Origin: Crossaster papposus
Taxonomy: Eukaryota > Echinodermata > Asteroidea > Velatida > Solasteridae
DNA length: 64,000 bases
Assembly (NCBI GenBank): GCA_037893245.1
Contig: JBAIAA010000815.1
Coordinates: 248,001-312,000, forward strand
Direction of reading: 5' to 3'
Part shown: piece by piece, positions 51,710-63,200 of the stretch
Numbering within the stretch: the first letter of the stretch is position 1
How the letters are laid out: every line of letters begins with the position of its first letter
The notes under the pieces: model-generated
What the model saw: only the letters and a program-made list of their open reading frames with translations
Told to the model about the DNA's origin: nothing
Database searches by the model: none
Position numbers and translations under genes: made by a program

Positions 51710-52045
51710 AATCCTATTTAAAAAAAATAGCATCCTATGTATCCTAGGATCAAACATAGCTTTCTATTTTATAATAACAGCATCCTATTTTAAAAAAAAT
51801 AGAAACCTATTTTAAAAAAAATAGAAACCTATTTTTAAAAAAATAGAAACCTATTTTTAAAAAAATAGAAACCTATTTTTAAAAAAATAGAAACCTATTT
51901 GTAAAAAAATAGAAACCTATTTTCACTCTATTTTTATAAAAGCTATTTTTTCCCTATTTTTTAGGGTGGCGAAATACAATGGAAAAAAATAGATTTTTTA
52001 AAAACCTATTTTGAATAGGAAAAAAATATATTTTATTTCTATTTT
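51710..52045 (-). repeat. AAAAAATAGAAACCTATTTT array, right arm
   Basis: At least six ~21-bp units. The inverse reads like the left arm at 48,270-48,945. Confidence 0.88.
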
Positions 52046-52060
52046 TTTTCGACCTGGGGG

Positions 52061-52190
52061 AGTCTCCTCTGGATGAAAGGGTACTGGAACGACCAAGGTG
52101 GTGTTGGCTGGATGTAAATGAACATGTAAACTGCGGGTCACTGGCTGTTATTACATGTAATTATCTCAGTTAGGTAAAACTCGGGTTTAA
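52061..52190. repeat. CTTGGTCC unit copy 2, second half, plus GCGGGTCACTGG repeat
   Basis: Continues the unit broken at 48,243 (GGATGAAAGGGTACTGGAA, GACCAAGGTGGTGTTGGCTG), then the repeat also found at 37,637. Confidence 0.6.
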
Positions 52191-52191
52191 A

Positions 52192-52262
52192 AGGTAGGAT
52201 ACACCATTGGTAATTGCTTGAATTATCAGGAATGGGTGGATTTGGGGGTTGTATTTTATATA
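52192..52262 (+). mobile_element. Left piece of the GGTAGGATAC MITE
   Basis: AAAGGTAGGATACACCATTG then GGGGGTTGTATTTTATA, as at 42,403; the rest is absent. Confidence 0.6.
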
Positions 52263-52594
52263 AGGCGATGGACATATGAGCCTATTTGGTTGGGGTATAA
52301 GATTTTGTCGAACTTATGAGGCGTTTGACCTATGTAGCTCTTAAACCTCAGTGTGACTTTTTTTATAGTAAGTGAAAATAAGATTTCAGTTAAGAACTCA
52401 TTGATAAGAACTCAATTTAAAATATTGATCTTAAACAAGAGACTTAACAGTTGCTATTAGGAGAGCAGGCACGAGCGGGGAATGCAAGACACAAAGTTTT
52501 TATTTTTAGTTTGTGCTTCAAGTTAATACTAGTAGTAGCTCTGAAACCTCAGTGTGATTTTTGTTATGTTGTAAAAAATGAATTAGCAAAATAA

Positions 52595-52690
52595 TTTGAG
52601 ACTCACCATTTCAACATGGACACCTGACGATGACGTCTGCTCTGAATAAAAAGTCGCTGAAACGACCAAGGTGATGCTGGCTGGATGCTG
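52595..52690 (-). repeat. CTTGGTCC unit, copy 3
   Basis: ACTCACCATTTCAACATGGA, CTGACGATGACGTCTGC and ACGACCAAGGTGATGCTGGC in the same order as copy 1. Confidence 0.55.
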
Positions 52691-53350
52691 CAAAGTAGCC
52701 AAGGGAGATAAAAGGAGTTTGTTAAACAGATAACAATTAAAAACAATAAAAGTCCTTTTCATTTTTAAAATATAAATATTAACAGGGTTGCTGAATTTTT
52801 TAATTTTTTAATTTTTTATTTTGTAATCTGATTTTATTAATTTGGGAATCAGATTTGTTTTATTTTTATTTTATCAAATTTAGATTTGTTGGAGTAACAT
52901 AATAATGCTGCACTAATAAAAGCATTACTTGTATATAAATTGACCATTAACCATTCAAACAATATCTCTGTTATAATATTTTTCCCGTGGAAATCCCCTG
53001 TGTAATTACCCAATGGAAATTTCATAGCTTTTGGGTAATTTTTGAATTGCCTACATTGCAACATCATCAAATCACGCAGTGCATTTCTATACAGAATTAA
53101 GTAAACATAAAATATAAGTTTGGAAATAAGATCTTCAAATAGTAACGATGTCAACCGGTAGAAAAAGTGATCCAATGTAGACTGAAGGTGAGTGTCACCC
53201 CAACAGGAAAATATGGAAAACAATACTTATCATGATATGACTGAAGAAGTAAACAATTCAGGGGGAGACATAATAAGCGGACATACGTGTATGTAATAAT
53301 ATCATATTTATATAATATAATATCATATATCCCAAGTGCGTATATTGTAC

Positions 53351-53753
53351 TTAAAGGTAGGATACACTATTTGCAGATATCAACAAGTTTTACTACCGAA
53401 TTATTACTAAATAGCTTACTTTTACTTATTTGAAAGTAAATAACGATTGTAGGCATCCAGCAAAAAGATTGCGCTAGATATCCTGTAATTGTTCTGTAAA
53501 ATTGAATTTTCAAAAAACAACAACACAATCACCGAATTGAGATCGCGAAAAAAAAACCCAAAAAACTATAAGAATCACTGCCCGACGCCAGTTGAAAACG
53601 AACGTCGTTTTTCTTGTTTTTCTCAGCATCCATGATTGTAAAACTTCGGACAGGTCAATTAAATGATATTTACTATAAAAAATACAACCCCTCCCTAAAT
53701 CCACCCATTTAGGATAATTCAAGTAATTACCAATGGTGGATCCTAACCTTTAA
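53351..53753 (-). mobile_element. MITE, ends TTAAAGGTAGGATAC, copy 2
   Basis: Inverse of 42,403-42,725: starts TTAAAGGTAGGATACACTAT, ends TACCAATGGTGGATCCTAAC then CTTTAA. Confidence 0.75.
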
Positions 53754-53975
53754 AAAGTTACTTTTTCAAAATATTATAATTATAATCAAATATGTACACA
53801 GTGCAGACAACAGACCATTGTACTAAAGATGATCTTTACCCAATCAATATATTGTTTCTACATAAAAGGTAAATGAAAGTAGTCTCCCACAAAAAAAACT
53901 TTTCTGTTAACTTTGTGCAAGTGTAATGTTTATCTAGTATGTATGTCATTCCATAACTTTTTGCCTACCAATTAG

Positions 53976-54219
53976 TTAACCAGTTCGCGCCGGATGACGT
54001 ATATATAAACGCAAAAATTTCCCAAAATTCAAAACGGATGACGCATAAACACGCCAAGTTCAAGTTCGGAAATGTATGTCAGCAGCGCGCAAGGCCGGAA
54101 ATGCGTGGGTGTGCTTCCCGGCACTATCAGCCTGAACACGCTTCGGATCGAGTTTCATTAAAAATAATCCCGCCCGTCGGCTCGGCGTTGTTAAAATAAT
54201 CCCGGCGCGAACTGGTTAA
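53976..54219 (+). mobile_element. TTAA-MITE copy J, well preserved
   Basis: TTAA both sides with intact ends CCAGTTCGCGCCGG and CCGGCGCGAACTGG. The best example of the family in this window. Confidence 0.92.
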
Positions 54220-54488
54220 GAGCATTGTTACCATTAAAGTGTTTCATTTATATAAAAATAAAATAGTTTGAAAAATTGTTTGTTCTAATGAGCCATTGAT
54301 GCTGTATGAGATTGGTAAAGTTATAAACATTTACTTGTGAAGTTTAGGGGGTGATGGGGTTTCTTTGAAAAATTCTAAACCTTTTCATTATTATGATTGT
54401 GTGCAACAATTAAAGCCAATTTAGCAAAGGGTTGCAGATGCCCAGAAATATGACCCCAAAAAGTAGATTTTTAACAGGATGTTAAGTA

Positions 54489-54966
54489 ATGCCAAATAAA
54501 AAAAAATACATGTTTAGCGTCACCGCCCGCTTCCTTTTTGGGGGCCGACTCCTTTTTTCTTTCTTTTTTCTTTTTGAAAAAAATCATAAATTTGACTATT
54601 TTGGCAAAAAATATATATTTTTTTTAAAGATAATAAAATTTTAAGATCGTATTTTAGACTTTAGCATCACTGTGTACATGCTCTGGAATAATTTTTTTCC
54701 CTTATAGGAAGGCTAGGGTGTGATGTGTAGTCGTGTACGGTGCATACTTGATCGACCCACATGAATTTGAATGTTTAATTTAATCGTGGGTGAACCATGT
54801 TTTAATTTTAAATTGGAAGATAGGGTGTGACATGTTTACTGCATGACTCGAATTAAAGATGTGTCGGGCGGCCATTTTGAAGAAAAAAAAAGAAAAAAAA
54901 AGGGGCCTCCTCCTTCCTTTTAAAAAAAGGGCATGACGCTAAACATGTTTTTTTTTTATTTGGCCT
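54489..54966. mobile_element. MITE, ends GCCAAATAAAAAAAAATACA
   Basis: The inverse right end reads ACATGTTTTTTTTTTATTTG with GCATGACGCTAAAC; the left has ACATGTTTAGCGTCA. About 480 bp with ~35-bp ends. Confidence 0.75.
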
Positions 54967-55080
54967 AATGATGTGCATCGGTTTGGGTTGACTAGGCCAA
55001 CCCCAATCATTAGAAATATAAACTGAATCCGAACCGAACCGAACCCAACCTGACCTGACCCGACCCGATCTTACACACAA
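54967..55080 (+). repeat. CGGGT-rich interspersed repeat, copy 2
   Basis: Inverse of 545-665: TGATGTGCATCGGTTTGGGT then an ACCCGACC-type short array. Confidence 0.6.
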
Positions 55081-55089
55081 AAACAAAAA

Positions 55090-56240
55090 CAAAACAAAAA
55101 ACCCCAAAACAAAAACAACAAAATATCTGGCTCGGGCAAATCATCCCAAAATGCCAAATTCACAAAAAATGTGTCATTGTGCCTGAGCCAAGTTATACAA
55201 TCCCATGATATCTTTCTAAAAAGTAAAAAGGACGTCAGAAAGCAATATCCTTCATTTTCTCCATATAAACATTGGTGACTAAACTTTTTAAAATTTTTGC
55301 TAGCCTTGCTTTAACACCCCCCCTTTCCTTGTATTGGTCCATTTACCACTAATAAATGGCACGGACAAAAATGAGTAGGCCTACACCAGGGGCCTGCACG
55401 GACCTACCCCTTAATAATATACCAACATTTCTTTCTGTGGCTGCCTTGGCATTTGCTCAAATACCAAGGAGTTTCGTCATACTTTTACAGTCTCTAGCAC
55501 CCAAAAGATCGAATATTCATAACCAAAATAACAGAGAACTGAAGCAGGAAGACACTTGTCAAACTGGCTTGTGTTTCAATGGTCAAGATACAATCTGTAA
55601 TTTAATACAAAACATAAACAATAATAAGATACATGGAAATACATAAACTGGCAATTAACAATAGCAATGTGTTCAAATGGAAAAACTATGTCAAGAACAT
55701 TGATCGTAATAAAGTGTTGAAACAGACTGCAAAACTTTGTCTAAAAACTCTGATTTTGCCATGTAAACTTCCAAGTCAAGTGTTGTAGAATAAAGAGAAA
55801 AATAAGCTTACCGAATTGGGCTTTCTACTCTGGATGAACTTATAGAGAACTTGAATAATACTTCTGGAAGGTTGGAACTATCATGTTAAAACAACCACAT
55901 GTGATGTAAAATGGCTGCACAATGGAATGCTGTAGATGTGGCAAGCAAGGCTATCAGTAACATGTAACATAACACCCACATGCACTCTGTGTAGGGGCTG
56001 TGAGGGGATTTGACCTCATTTGCATTCACAGGATGACCTATATACACTTGTCACTAGCTACTTGGCTTAAAGGTCATGCACTGTAAACTGGGTACATATT
56101 AATTACAACTTAATGGAAAGAAATGAAATAAGCATTTCTCACTGCACAAACTGCTGCAGTGACATGGCTCGATCCTCAACTGTGCGCAGCATCAGTTATA
56201 CACTTAGCGCAACATCAGTAAGGACCTTTTAAGCCATGGC
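55090..56240 (-). other. 3' flank of the BEL/Pao pol gene, possible LTR
   Basis: Downstream of pol on the minus strand. A TGTTATGTTACATGTTACTG near 55,965 could start an LTR (BEL LTRs begin TGTT), but I cannot confirm its end or find the partner LTR, which would lie beyond the window. Confidence 0.3.
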
Positions 56241-56263
56241 TTATCAATCTTACGGTAAACAGT

Positions 56264-57078
56264 TCACTTAGTCAAGGTAGTGGTCTGTGTTGGCTCTTCG
56301 TCGGGGACGTCTCTGGTCTTCTGAAGTAGACATTTGTCCTGGGTAGGAACCAAGAGTACCAACTTGTGAATTGGTCTATCGAGGATAGATGGAGGGCGCT
56401 TACGCTTTCCCTCGCTGTCACGTTCACCATCTGCCATCAACAGCTTGACGGTCCTCACCTTGTCATCTTTACTAGGATACGTATCGATCACTCGAGCAAG
56501 GGGCCACTGGTTACGGGTTGTGTCGGTCTCCTTGGATATGACAACGTCTCCTTTCTGAATGTTCCGCTCGGGCTTGGTCCACTTCTTGCGCTCCTGTAGG
56601 TTGTGCAAGAACTCTTTCCTCCATCTCACCCAGAACTCGTTAGCTAGATACTGTACTCTTTTCCACCACTTGTGCGAGTACACGTCTTCCTTCTGAAATC
56701 TTCCGGGCGGGGGCAGTACAATCTTGGGCTTCATAGTAAGCAAGTGGTTTGGAGTTAGCGGTTCCGGGGCGTCTGGAGAACACAGATTGTCAGTTGTGAG
56801 AGGCCTTGAGTTTATGATGCATTCTATCTCGGTCATAAGGGTTCGGAAGGCTTCATCGTCCAGTTGACTTCCAGACTTCAGGAAAAGAGATGAAAGAATA
56901 CTACGTACCGTGCCTATTTGCCTCTCCCATACACCACCCATGTGACTTGAGTGCGGTGTGTTCATTTTGAAGGGAATCCACTCACAGTCAGACTCCAGGA
57001 GGTACTCTCTTACTCTATGTTGGTCCATGTCTGCCAGTGCATCCTTCAGCTCATTACGGGCACCAACGAAGGTAGTTC
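56264..57078 (-). pseudogene. pol: BEL/Pao pol, 3' part: integrase core end and C-terminal domain
   Basis: The integrase would join retrotransposon DNA to the host genome. Reads FVGARNELKDALADMDQHRV at its broken start. It then has WIPFKMNTPHSSHMGGVWER (the integrase region holding the third catalytic Glu in this family is near here, not verified), RTLMTEIECIINSRPL, NHLLTMKPK, the C-terminal domain with WRKEFLHNLQERKKW and GDVVISKETDTTRNQWPLAR, and ends TTTLTK. The frame is intact but cut from the rest by the insertion. Confidence 0.9.
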
Positions 57079-57084
57079 CCCAGC

Positions 57085-57930
57085 CAGCAAGCCCAAGTGG
57101 GCCCCATGTGGGTTGTGGTTGGGTTTGATGGGCTTAGGTGGGCTTGGGCTTGAAATGGGCTGCCCACATGGGTCCTGTGTGGGGCGACGGTGGGTTTTCA
57201 GTGGGCGTGGGCATCAAATGGGCACGATGTATGGGTCCAGTGTGGGGATTTGGTAGGCTAAGTGGGCCGTTTATAAACTGGGTTTTAATAGGGCTGGCCC
57301 AAGTGGGCCCTGTGTGGGATATAGGTGGGCCCGGTGGGCTGTATTGTTAGTGGGTTTTGAGAGGGCTGTCCCATGTGGGCTCTGGGTGGGATATAGGTGG
57401 GCCCGATGGGCTGTATTGTACGTGGGCTTTGGAAGGGCTGGCCCAAGTGGGCCCTGTGTGGGATATAGGTGGGCCCGGTGGGCTGTATTGTACATGGGCT
57501 TTGGGAGGGCTGTCCCAAATGGGCTCTGGGTGGGATATAGGTGGGCCCGATGGGCTGTATTGTACGTGGGCTTTGGAAGGGCTGGCCCAAGTGGGCCCTG
57601 TGTGGGATATAGGTGGGCCTGGTGGGCTGTATTGTAAGTGGGCTTTGGGAGGGCTGGCCTAAGTGGGTCCTGTATGGGATATAGGTGGGCCCGGTGGGCT
57701 GTATTGTAAATGGGCTTTGGGAGGGCTGGCCCAAGTGGGCCCTGTGTGGGATATAGTTGGGCCCGGTGGGCTGTTGTAAGTGGGCTTTGAAAGGGCTGGC
57801 CCAAGTGGGACCTCTGTGGGATATAGGTGGGCCCGGTGGGCTGCATTGTAAATGGGTTTCAAGAGGGCTGGCCAAAAAGTGGGCTATGTGTGGTATATAG
57901 GTGGGCGAGGTGGGCTGTACAACACTGTTA
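57085..57930 (+). repeat. 72-bp GTGGGCCC array (left end of insertion)
   Basis: About 11 units such as GGGCTGGCCCAAGTGGGCCC, then TGTGTGGGATATAGGTGGGC, at 72-bp spacing (57,363; 57,435; 57,507). Seventy-two is a multiple of three, so repetitive frames stay open on both strands. Confidence 0.95.
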
Positions 57931-58141
57931 TGGACGATGGCGGTTTGCCTAAAGGTCACATTCTTGCCCTCTGATTTAACCCTTAATAATAAGGTACCAC
58001 TTTTGTGGCAGTGACCTCGCATACCACAGAAAAACCGTTACTGCTGTGTGCCTCGACTGTGAGCCACATTTGAATTTTGGAGACGGATCGAGCAGGTACA
58101 TCGCACATCGTTTTACATGAAAACAACTGGTTATTCGTGGA

Positions 58142-58147
58142 TATAAA
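58142..58147 (+). promoter_or_regulatory. Possible TATA box
   Basis: TATAAA in GATATAAATGCAG, inside the insertion, upstream of a good splice donor. Confidence 0.4.
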
Positions 58148-58164
58148 TGCAGTTTGCCTGTCAA

Positions 58165-58999
58165 CATACAACTAAAGTTTATTCCTGTAACGCAAGCCTT
58201 TGCTGACTGTAGCTTTCTTTGAAAGGAATTTTAAGTTACGTGCAGAGAAACATTCTGTTTAACTGGTAAGTTCATTGTTATTCAAATCTTATGCCCAATT
58301 TTCCCACTTGTAACGTTTTACGACACGGTTTAGATTACTTCAAATTTTACACTGCTGTATGGCTTTTTGTGAGTGTTGATCTGTGAGTCAACCTATTCAT
58401 TAATTATATTTCCATGCAACAAACGGCTATATTTTGGCATCATTTGGCCAATTTCAAATTCGCTCGGGCGTAAAAAATTATTGTAAATGGGAATAAAGAA
58501 GAGACAACCATCTAATTTGTGGATTGCAACCCCGGTCAGTAATTTTGAACTTAATCATGCTGACTGTTTTTATTTTAAAGTTCTTGTTGGCCTACATTTG
58601 GGACATTTCGTGACTGAAAACATTGAAAGCTAAAATGCTGGATGAGTCTTCAAAATGCATACGTCTTTCAGACCGTATTTTCTTTTTCTTGGTTTTGTTT
58701 ATTTGTTTATTTCTTTTATGTTTTAGGAGCCACCAAGAAGAACAGTCAAACCGATACTGAGGAATCGAAGCGCACAGGCTGGCTAGCGACAAGGTTGGAC
58801 CATGGACGTGACAGAGATGAGACAGCGGATCAGCGAGCACACTTGAAGACGAAGTAATCAAGAAACAAGCTGCCGCAATTAAGTTAGTCACTGAGTAAAA
58901 CAAATAAGGAAATAATTGTTAAACTGTTTCGGTTACATGTTTAGGAAGTATACTTGTTGATAGTTTTAATCAGGTTAATATCTACAGTGGTAAAATAAA
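58165..58999 (+). other. Possible spliced mini-gene inside the insertion
   Basis: After the TATA box: donor CTG|GTAAGT at 58,266, a T-rich tract and acceptor TTTTAG|GAG at 58,726, then a short open stretch (ATKKNSQTDTEESKRTGW...) to TAA at 58,855, and AATAAA at 58,994. No ATG lies in the first exon; the best-context ATG (GACCATGG at 58,800) opens only a 14-residue frame. It may be a non-coding transcript or a captured gene end. Confidence 0.35.
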
Positions 59000-59835
59000 G
59001 ACTATTTCATTCATCGTGCATTTGTAAATTTTGGCAAACCACATTTCATGGCGTTTTAACCTGCCTGTCAAATTATATTTCCCAGGTACTTAACGATTAT
59101 TTCATCCGAGTTATTTCAAAGACGAGTGGCTTGGCCGTGATGCAATAGACTTAAATCCAGATGTAGTATATTTAGTATTTTTACCAATTTACCCATCACA
59201 AAGATTCCCACAGCTAATTGTGCTACACTATAATATAAAGCTCTGTGCACATGGACATAATGTTTAGTCGGACTCATCTATAGTTTAGATATTTTTTTCA
59301 GAGAAATAAAAAAGGTGTTTATTAGGTTCTGTTTGGGGAAACAGTATATCCTAGAAATATCCATCAAAGAAACCATTCTATGATCTTAATCTGCATAGCT
59401 TGGATTAACTAAACCGTCTTTTGTAAAAGAGACATATTGTTAGCAAACCCAGTTCTCTTATGGCATCGAGTTGGCAGTGCATTTGACTCACAAATCATGT
59501 TTTAAAATAATCTAAATTATTAATAAGTTCCAAGTAATTATTACCATTGCGAATTCTGGTTATTAAAGTACGTTTTGACAAGACACACGTACTGTTTGTC
59601 ACTGGTTTTGCATGCTTTCTTCTATTCCCACGACCTGAATTTGCTATAGTATATCCGGTCCGTAATATCCCACAACAAACCGATTTCATAGTGTGGGTGC
59701 TCCTAATTTAATTTAATTGAAATAAATCGAATTAAATTGAATAATGATCGAGCCCATGCTAACTTGTGTACAAGAAATGCAAGGCCCAGATGGAACTATA
59801 CGACTGCTGGGCTGCCCATTAATGTGACCCACCTT
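59000..59835. other. Interior of the insertion, nothing recognised
   Basis: AT-rich unique sequence between the possible mini-gene and the right array. Confidence 0.4.
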
Positions 59836-59839
59836 ATAC

Positions 59840-60255
59840 GTACATTTTGCCAACTTATAACCCGGTTAAAGCACAGAATGAGCCCACACAGGACACACAT
59901 AGAACCCGCATGAATTTATGTGGGCTTGCCCATTTGGGGCCCAACTGGCGCCGGCGGACAAATCTCTGTGGGCCCCAACTGGGCAGCCCACATGGGACCC
60001 ATGAGGGAGCCCATTTGGAGCCCACTTGGAGCCCACTTGGGCCCCATGTGGGGCCCACTTATACCCGGGTTAAAACTCAGAAGGGACCCACACAGGACCC
60101 ACATGGGACCCACACGGGGCCCACATGAATTTATGTGGGCTTGCCCATTTGGGGCCCAAGTGGCGCCGGCGGACAAATCTCTGTGGGCCCCAACTGGGCA
60201 GCCCACATGGGACCCATGAGGGAGCCCATTTGGGCCCCATGTGGGGCCCACTAGG
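59840..60255 (-). repeat. ~205-bp GGGCCCAC repeat, two units (right end of insertion)
   Basis: Both units contain ATGAATTTATGTGGGCTTGC, TGGCGCCGGCGGACAAATCT and CCCATGAGGGAGCCCATTTG. The inverse (CATGTGGGCCCCGTGTGGG) resembles the 72-bp array at the left end. Confidence 0.92.
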
Positions 60256-60269
60256 GAATGTTGACTGGG

Positions 60270-63200
60270 TCCTTGATCACAGCGCAACTGACGGATGGGC
60301 CCTCTTCGGCTTTGAAATCTACTCAGGGCGTTGATGAAGGAGCTAGCAGTCAGGGAATTTGCTGTCTCTAAATGAACACTTCGGGATGCCATACAGGTAA
60401 ATAGTGCACCCCAGCGTTTGACCTCGCTTCGTCTCTCCTTGATGTAGAATGGACCAAAATAGTCCACTGCACAGTACGAAAACGGGGGTGCAGGTTGAAG
60501 TCGGTCTTCTGGCAACTCAGCCATTTTTTGCCTCTGCAGGGGCCTACGGAGCTTACGACATGTCACGCATGAAGTGATGTAGCTTGAAACTGCTCCTGAA
60601 CCTCCAATCACCCAGTACCCTCTCTGGCGCATCTCGTTGTGTGTAGCACATCTACCCATGTGATGTACCTTCTCATGGTGATGCCTTATCACCAACTCAG
60701 TGATATGGTCTCTGCGAGGCAGGATGACTGGATGTTTTAGCTCTGATGGCACATTGGCTCTTTGAATTCTACCACCTACTCGAATCAAGCCGGCATCGTC
60801 CAGGAATGGGTCGAGTCTGAAGAAAGAACTAGTCGCTTTGAGACTCTGATTACGCTTCCGAGCTAACTCCCTTTTTTTGAGCTCTCCTGTTGTTCCAAGC
60901 TGTTGAAGGATTTCAACTTCGTTTTTGAAGTGTTCATACTGGACTTTCTTTAGAATTTCTATCTCTGCTTTCTTCATCTCGGACACCTGGATGAGGATTC
61001 TTGATGATGAATGATTGTCAGCCACCTTAGACACACCTTGGAGATTTCTTTGGTGAAGTCTCGTCTTAAACTTCAGACATATAGCCACAGCCTTTTTAGC
61101 ACGATGCCAGCTAGAGAACCGATCAAAACGAGACTTCTCAAACTGATCAGGGAACTTGTTGTTGTTCACAGCCAAAACACGGGTCGCACAGACTACAGCT
61201 TTCTTCACCTCAGGATCCGTCTCATCAAGCTTGGGCATTTCTACTTGTGGGCTTTGGTAGGCACCGTCTTGCTGAAGAAACTCTGGTCCAGTCAACCAAC
61301 GAGATTTATTCACCAACTGTTCAGCAGTCAAGCCACGGGAAGCTTCATCAGCAGGATTGCAGTGTGTGTCAACATACTGCCAGGAACTAGGATCAGTTGC
61401 ATTGCGAATTTGCTGTACACGGTTTGCAACATACACGTGGAACCTTTTGGATTCATTGGTCACATATCCTAGAACAATTTTGCTATCAGTCCAGAAGAAC
61501 TCCTTCATGTTCTGATAAGAAAGCTCGGCACGTAAAAACTCACTCGTTTTTGCAGACATGGTTGCTGCAGCCAACTCCAGTCTTGGGATGGTCACATGCT
61601 TCAGTGGGGTCACCCTTGCTTTTCCCATGACGAAGGAGCAATGAACATTTCCCGTTTCATTCACAAGACGGAGATAAGAACATTGGCCATATCCTTCCTC
61701 GCTAGCATCGGAGAAGTGATGAAGCTCTGCATCCTTGATACTACCAAAGTTTTCTGGTTTGAAGGATCGTTGTATCTTTAGCTGTTCCAGATGAACACAC
61801 CCAAGACGCCATTTCTCCCACTGTGGACGAAGACTCTCTGGGATTGGGTTATCCCATCCAAGCTTATCACGGCACATCTGCTGAAGGATCTGCTTACCCT
61901 TCAGTGTCACGGGTGCTACATAGCCACTGGGGTCGTAGATCGAGCTGACTGTCGAAAGAATACCACGACGAGTGAAGGGGCGATCTCGTAATTCTATACG
62001 AAACTGGAAAGTGTCGCTTTCAACGCACCATGTGACTCCAAGTACTCGCTCCAGAGGGAGTGGATCAACATGAAGATCAAGATCTTTAACTCCAGTTGTT
62101 CTTTCATCAGCGGGAACGGATTCAAGCACTTCCTTCTTATTGGACAGAATTTTGTGCAGCTTCAACCCTGCACTTGCACATAGGCTTTTGCTGGCATGGA
62201 TCAGATCGATTGCTTCCTTCACTGTGGCTACTGACTTCAGGCCATCGTCAACATAGAAGTCGTTTCTGATGAAGTTGGCAGCTTGCTGCCCAAACTCCTC
62301 TTCACCATCATCAGCTGCTCGCTTAAGACCAAAGTTTGCGCAACCAGGGGAACTGACTGCACCGAACAGATGAACTTTCATCCGGTAGTCTACAACCTTG
62401 TTATTTGGGTCTCCATCTTTCCACCAAAGAAAGCGAAGGAGATCTCGATGTTCTTCAGATACAAAGAACTGGTGGAACATTCCTTTGATGTCAGTCATGA
62501 TGGCCACTTCTTCCTGGCGGAATCTGCACAAGATTTCCACCAAGCCATTCATCAAGTCAGGACCTTGCACTAAGTGGTCATTGAGGGATACTCCCTTGTA
62601 CTGAGCAGAACAGTCAAAAACCACGCGGATTTTGTCTGGCTTCTTGGGATGGTACACACCTGTGTGGGGGACGTAGTTCACCTTGCCGTCTCGAACCTCA
62701 AGACGTTCGGAAGGAACTTGCTCAGCACAATTTTGAATGACGTCTTTCATGAAAACACAGTAATCGTCAAAGAACTTCGGTCGTTTCTTGAATCTTGCTG
62801 TTAGCTGCTGCCATCGTTTCTCGGCTAGTGCTCTGTTGTAGGGAAGAGACACATGTGGTTTCAGGGGTAGAGGCATCTCGTAGTGACCGTCTTGTTTCTT
62901 TTTGATTCCAGTCTCAAGAATTCTGATGAAATTCGCATCTTCCACTGAGTATGGCTTGTTTTTGGCGCTCATCTGGAAATCTGACTCGAGTACTCGCAGA
63001 ACTTTCTCGGCATCAAACACTTCTTTAACTTTTGTGCCATACACAAAGTGGGGGTAGTCTTCAGACGAGACCATCTTGTTGCAGACACCATCATCTTTTA
63101 CTTGAGGGGATCTACACACACGGCCAATTACACCCCAGCCTAGTATCGATTTCTGACCGTACGGATCATCCTCTCCTCCCGCGATGATTTCTCTGGGACG

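Larger units (their letters stand above)
48244..52060. mobile_element. 3.8-kb insertion splitting the CTTGGTCC unit
   Basis: Flanks are the two halves of one repeat unit. Ends GCCCCCCGGTACAAA and GACCTGGGGGAG (inverse) are similar, and both are followed inward by CTATTTTNTTTCTATTTT arrays in opposite orientation. No transposase seen. Confidence 0.65.
57079..60269. mobile_element. 3.19-kb insertion in the BEL integrase
   Basis: Left end CCCAGCCAGCAAGCCC; right end GGGAATGTTGACTGGG, its imperfect inverse (about 12 of 16). The flanking pol frame is continuous once it is ignored, with TC on both sides as an apparent 2-bp duplication. Both ends carry GGGCCCAC-rich arrays in opposite orientation. 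No transposase recognised. Confidence 0.8.

Noticed and set aside
57271-58022. Frames of 191-245 residues with HRAHLYPTQGPLGPALPKP-type repeats
   Set aside because: Translation of the 72-bp array, open on both strands because the unit is a multiple of three.
58642-58857. 71-residue frame with a hydrophobic N-terminus
   Set aside because: Its first third lies in the T-rich tract before a good splice acceptor; more likely intron read-through.
59916-60269. C-terminal extension of the BEL frame with GPTWGPNGLPHGSHVG
   Set aside because: The frame merely runs into the GGGCCCAC array of the insertion; the real pol continues at 57,078.
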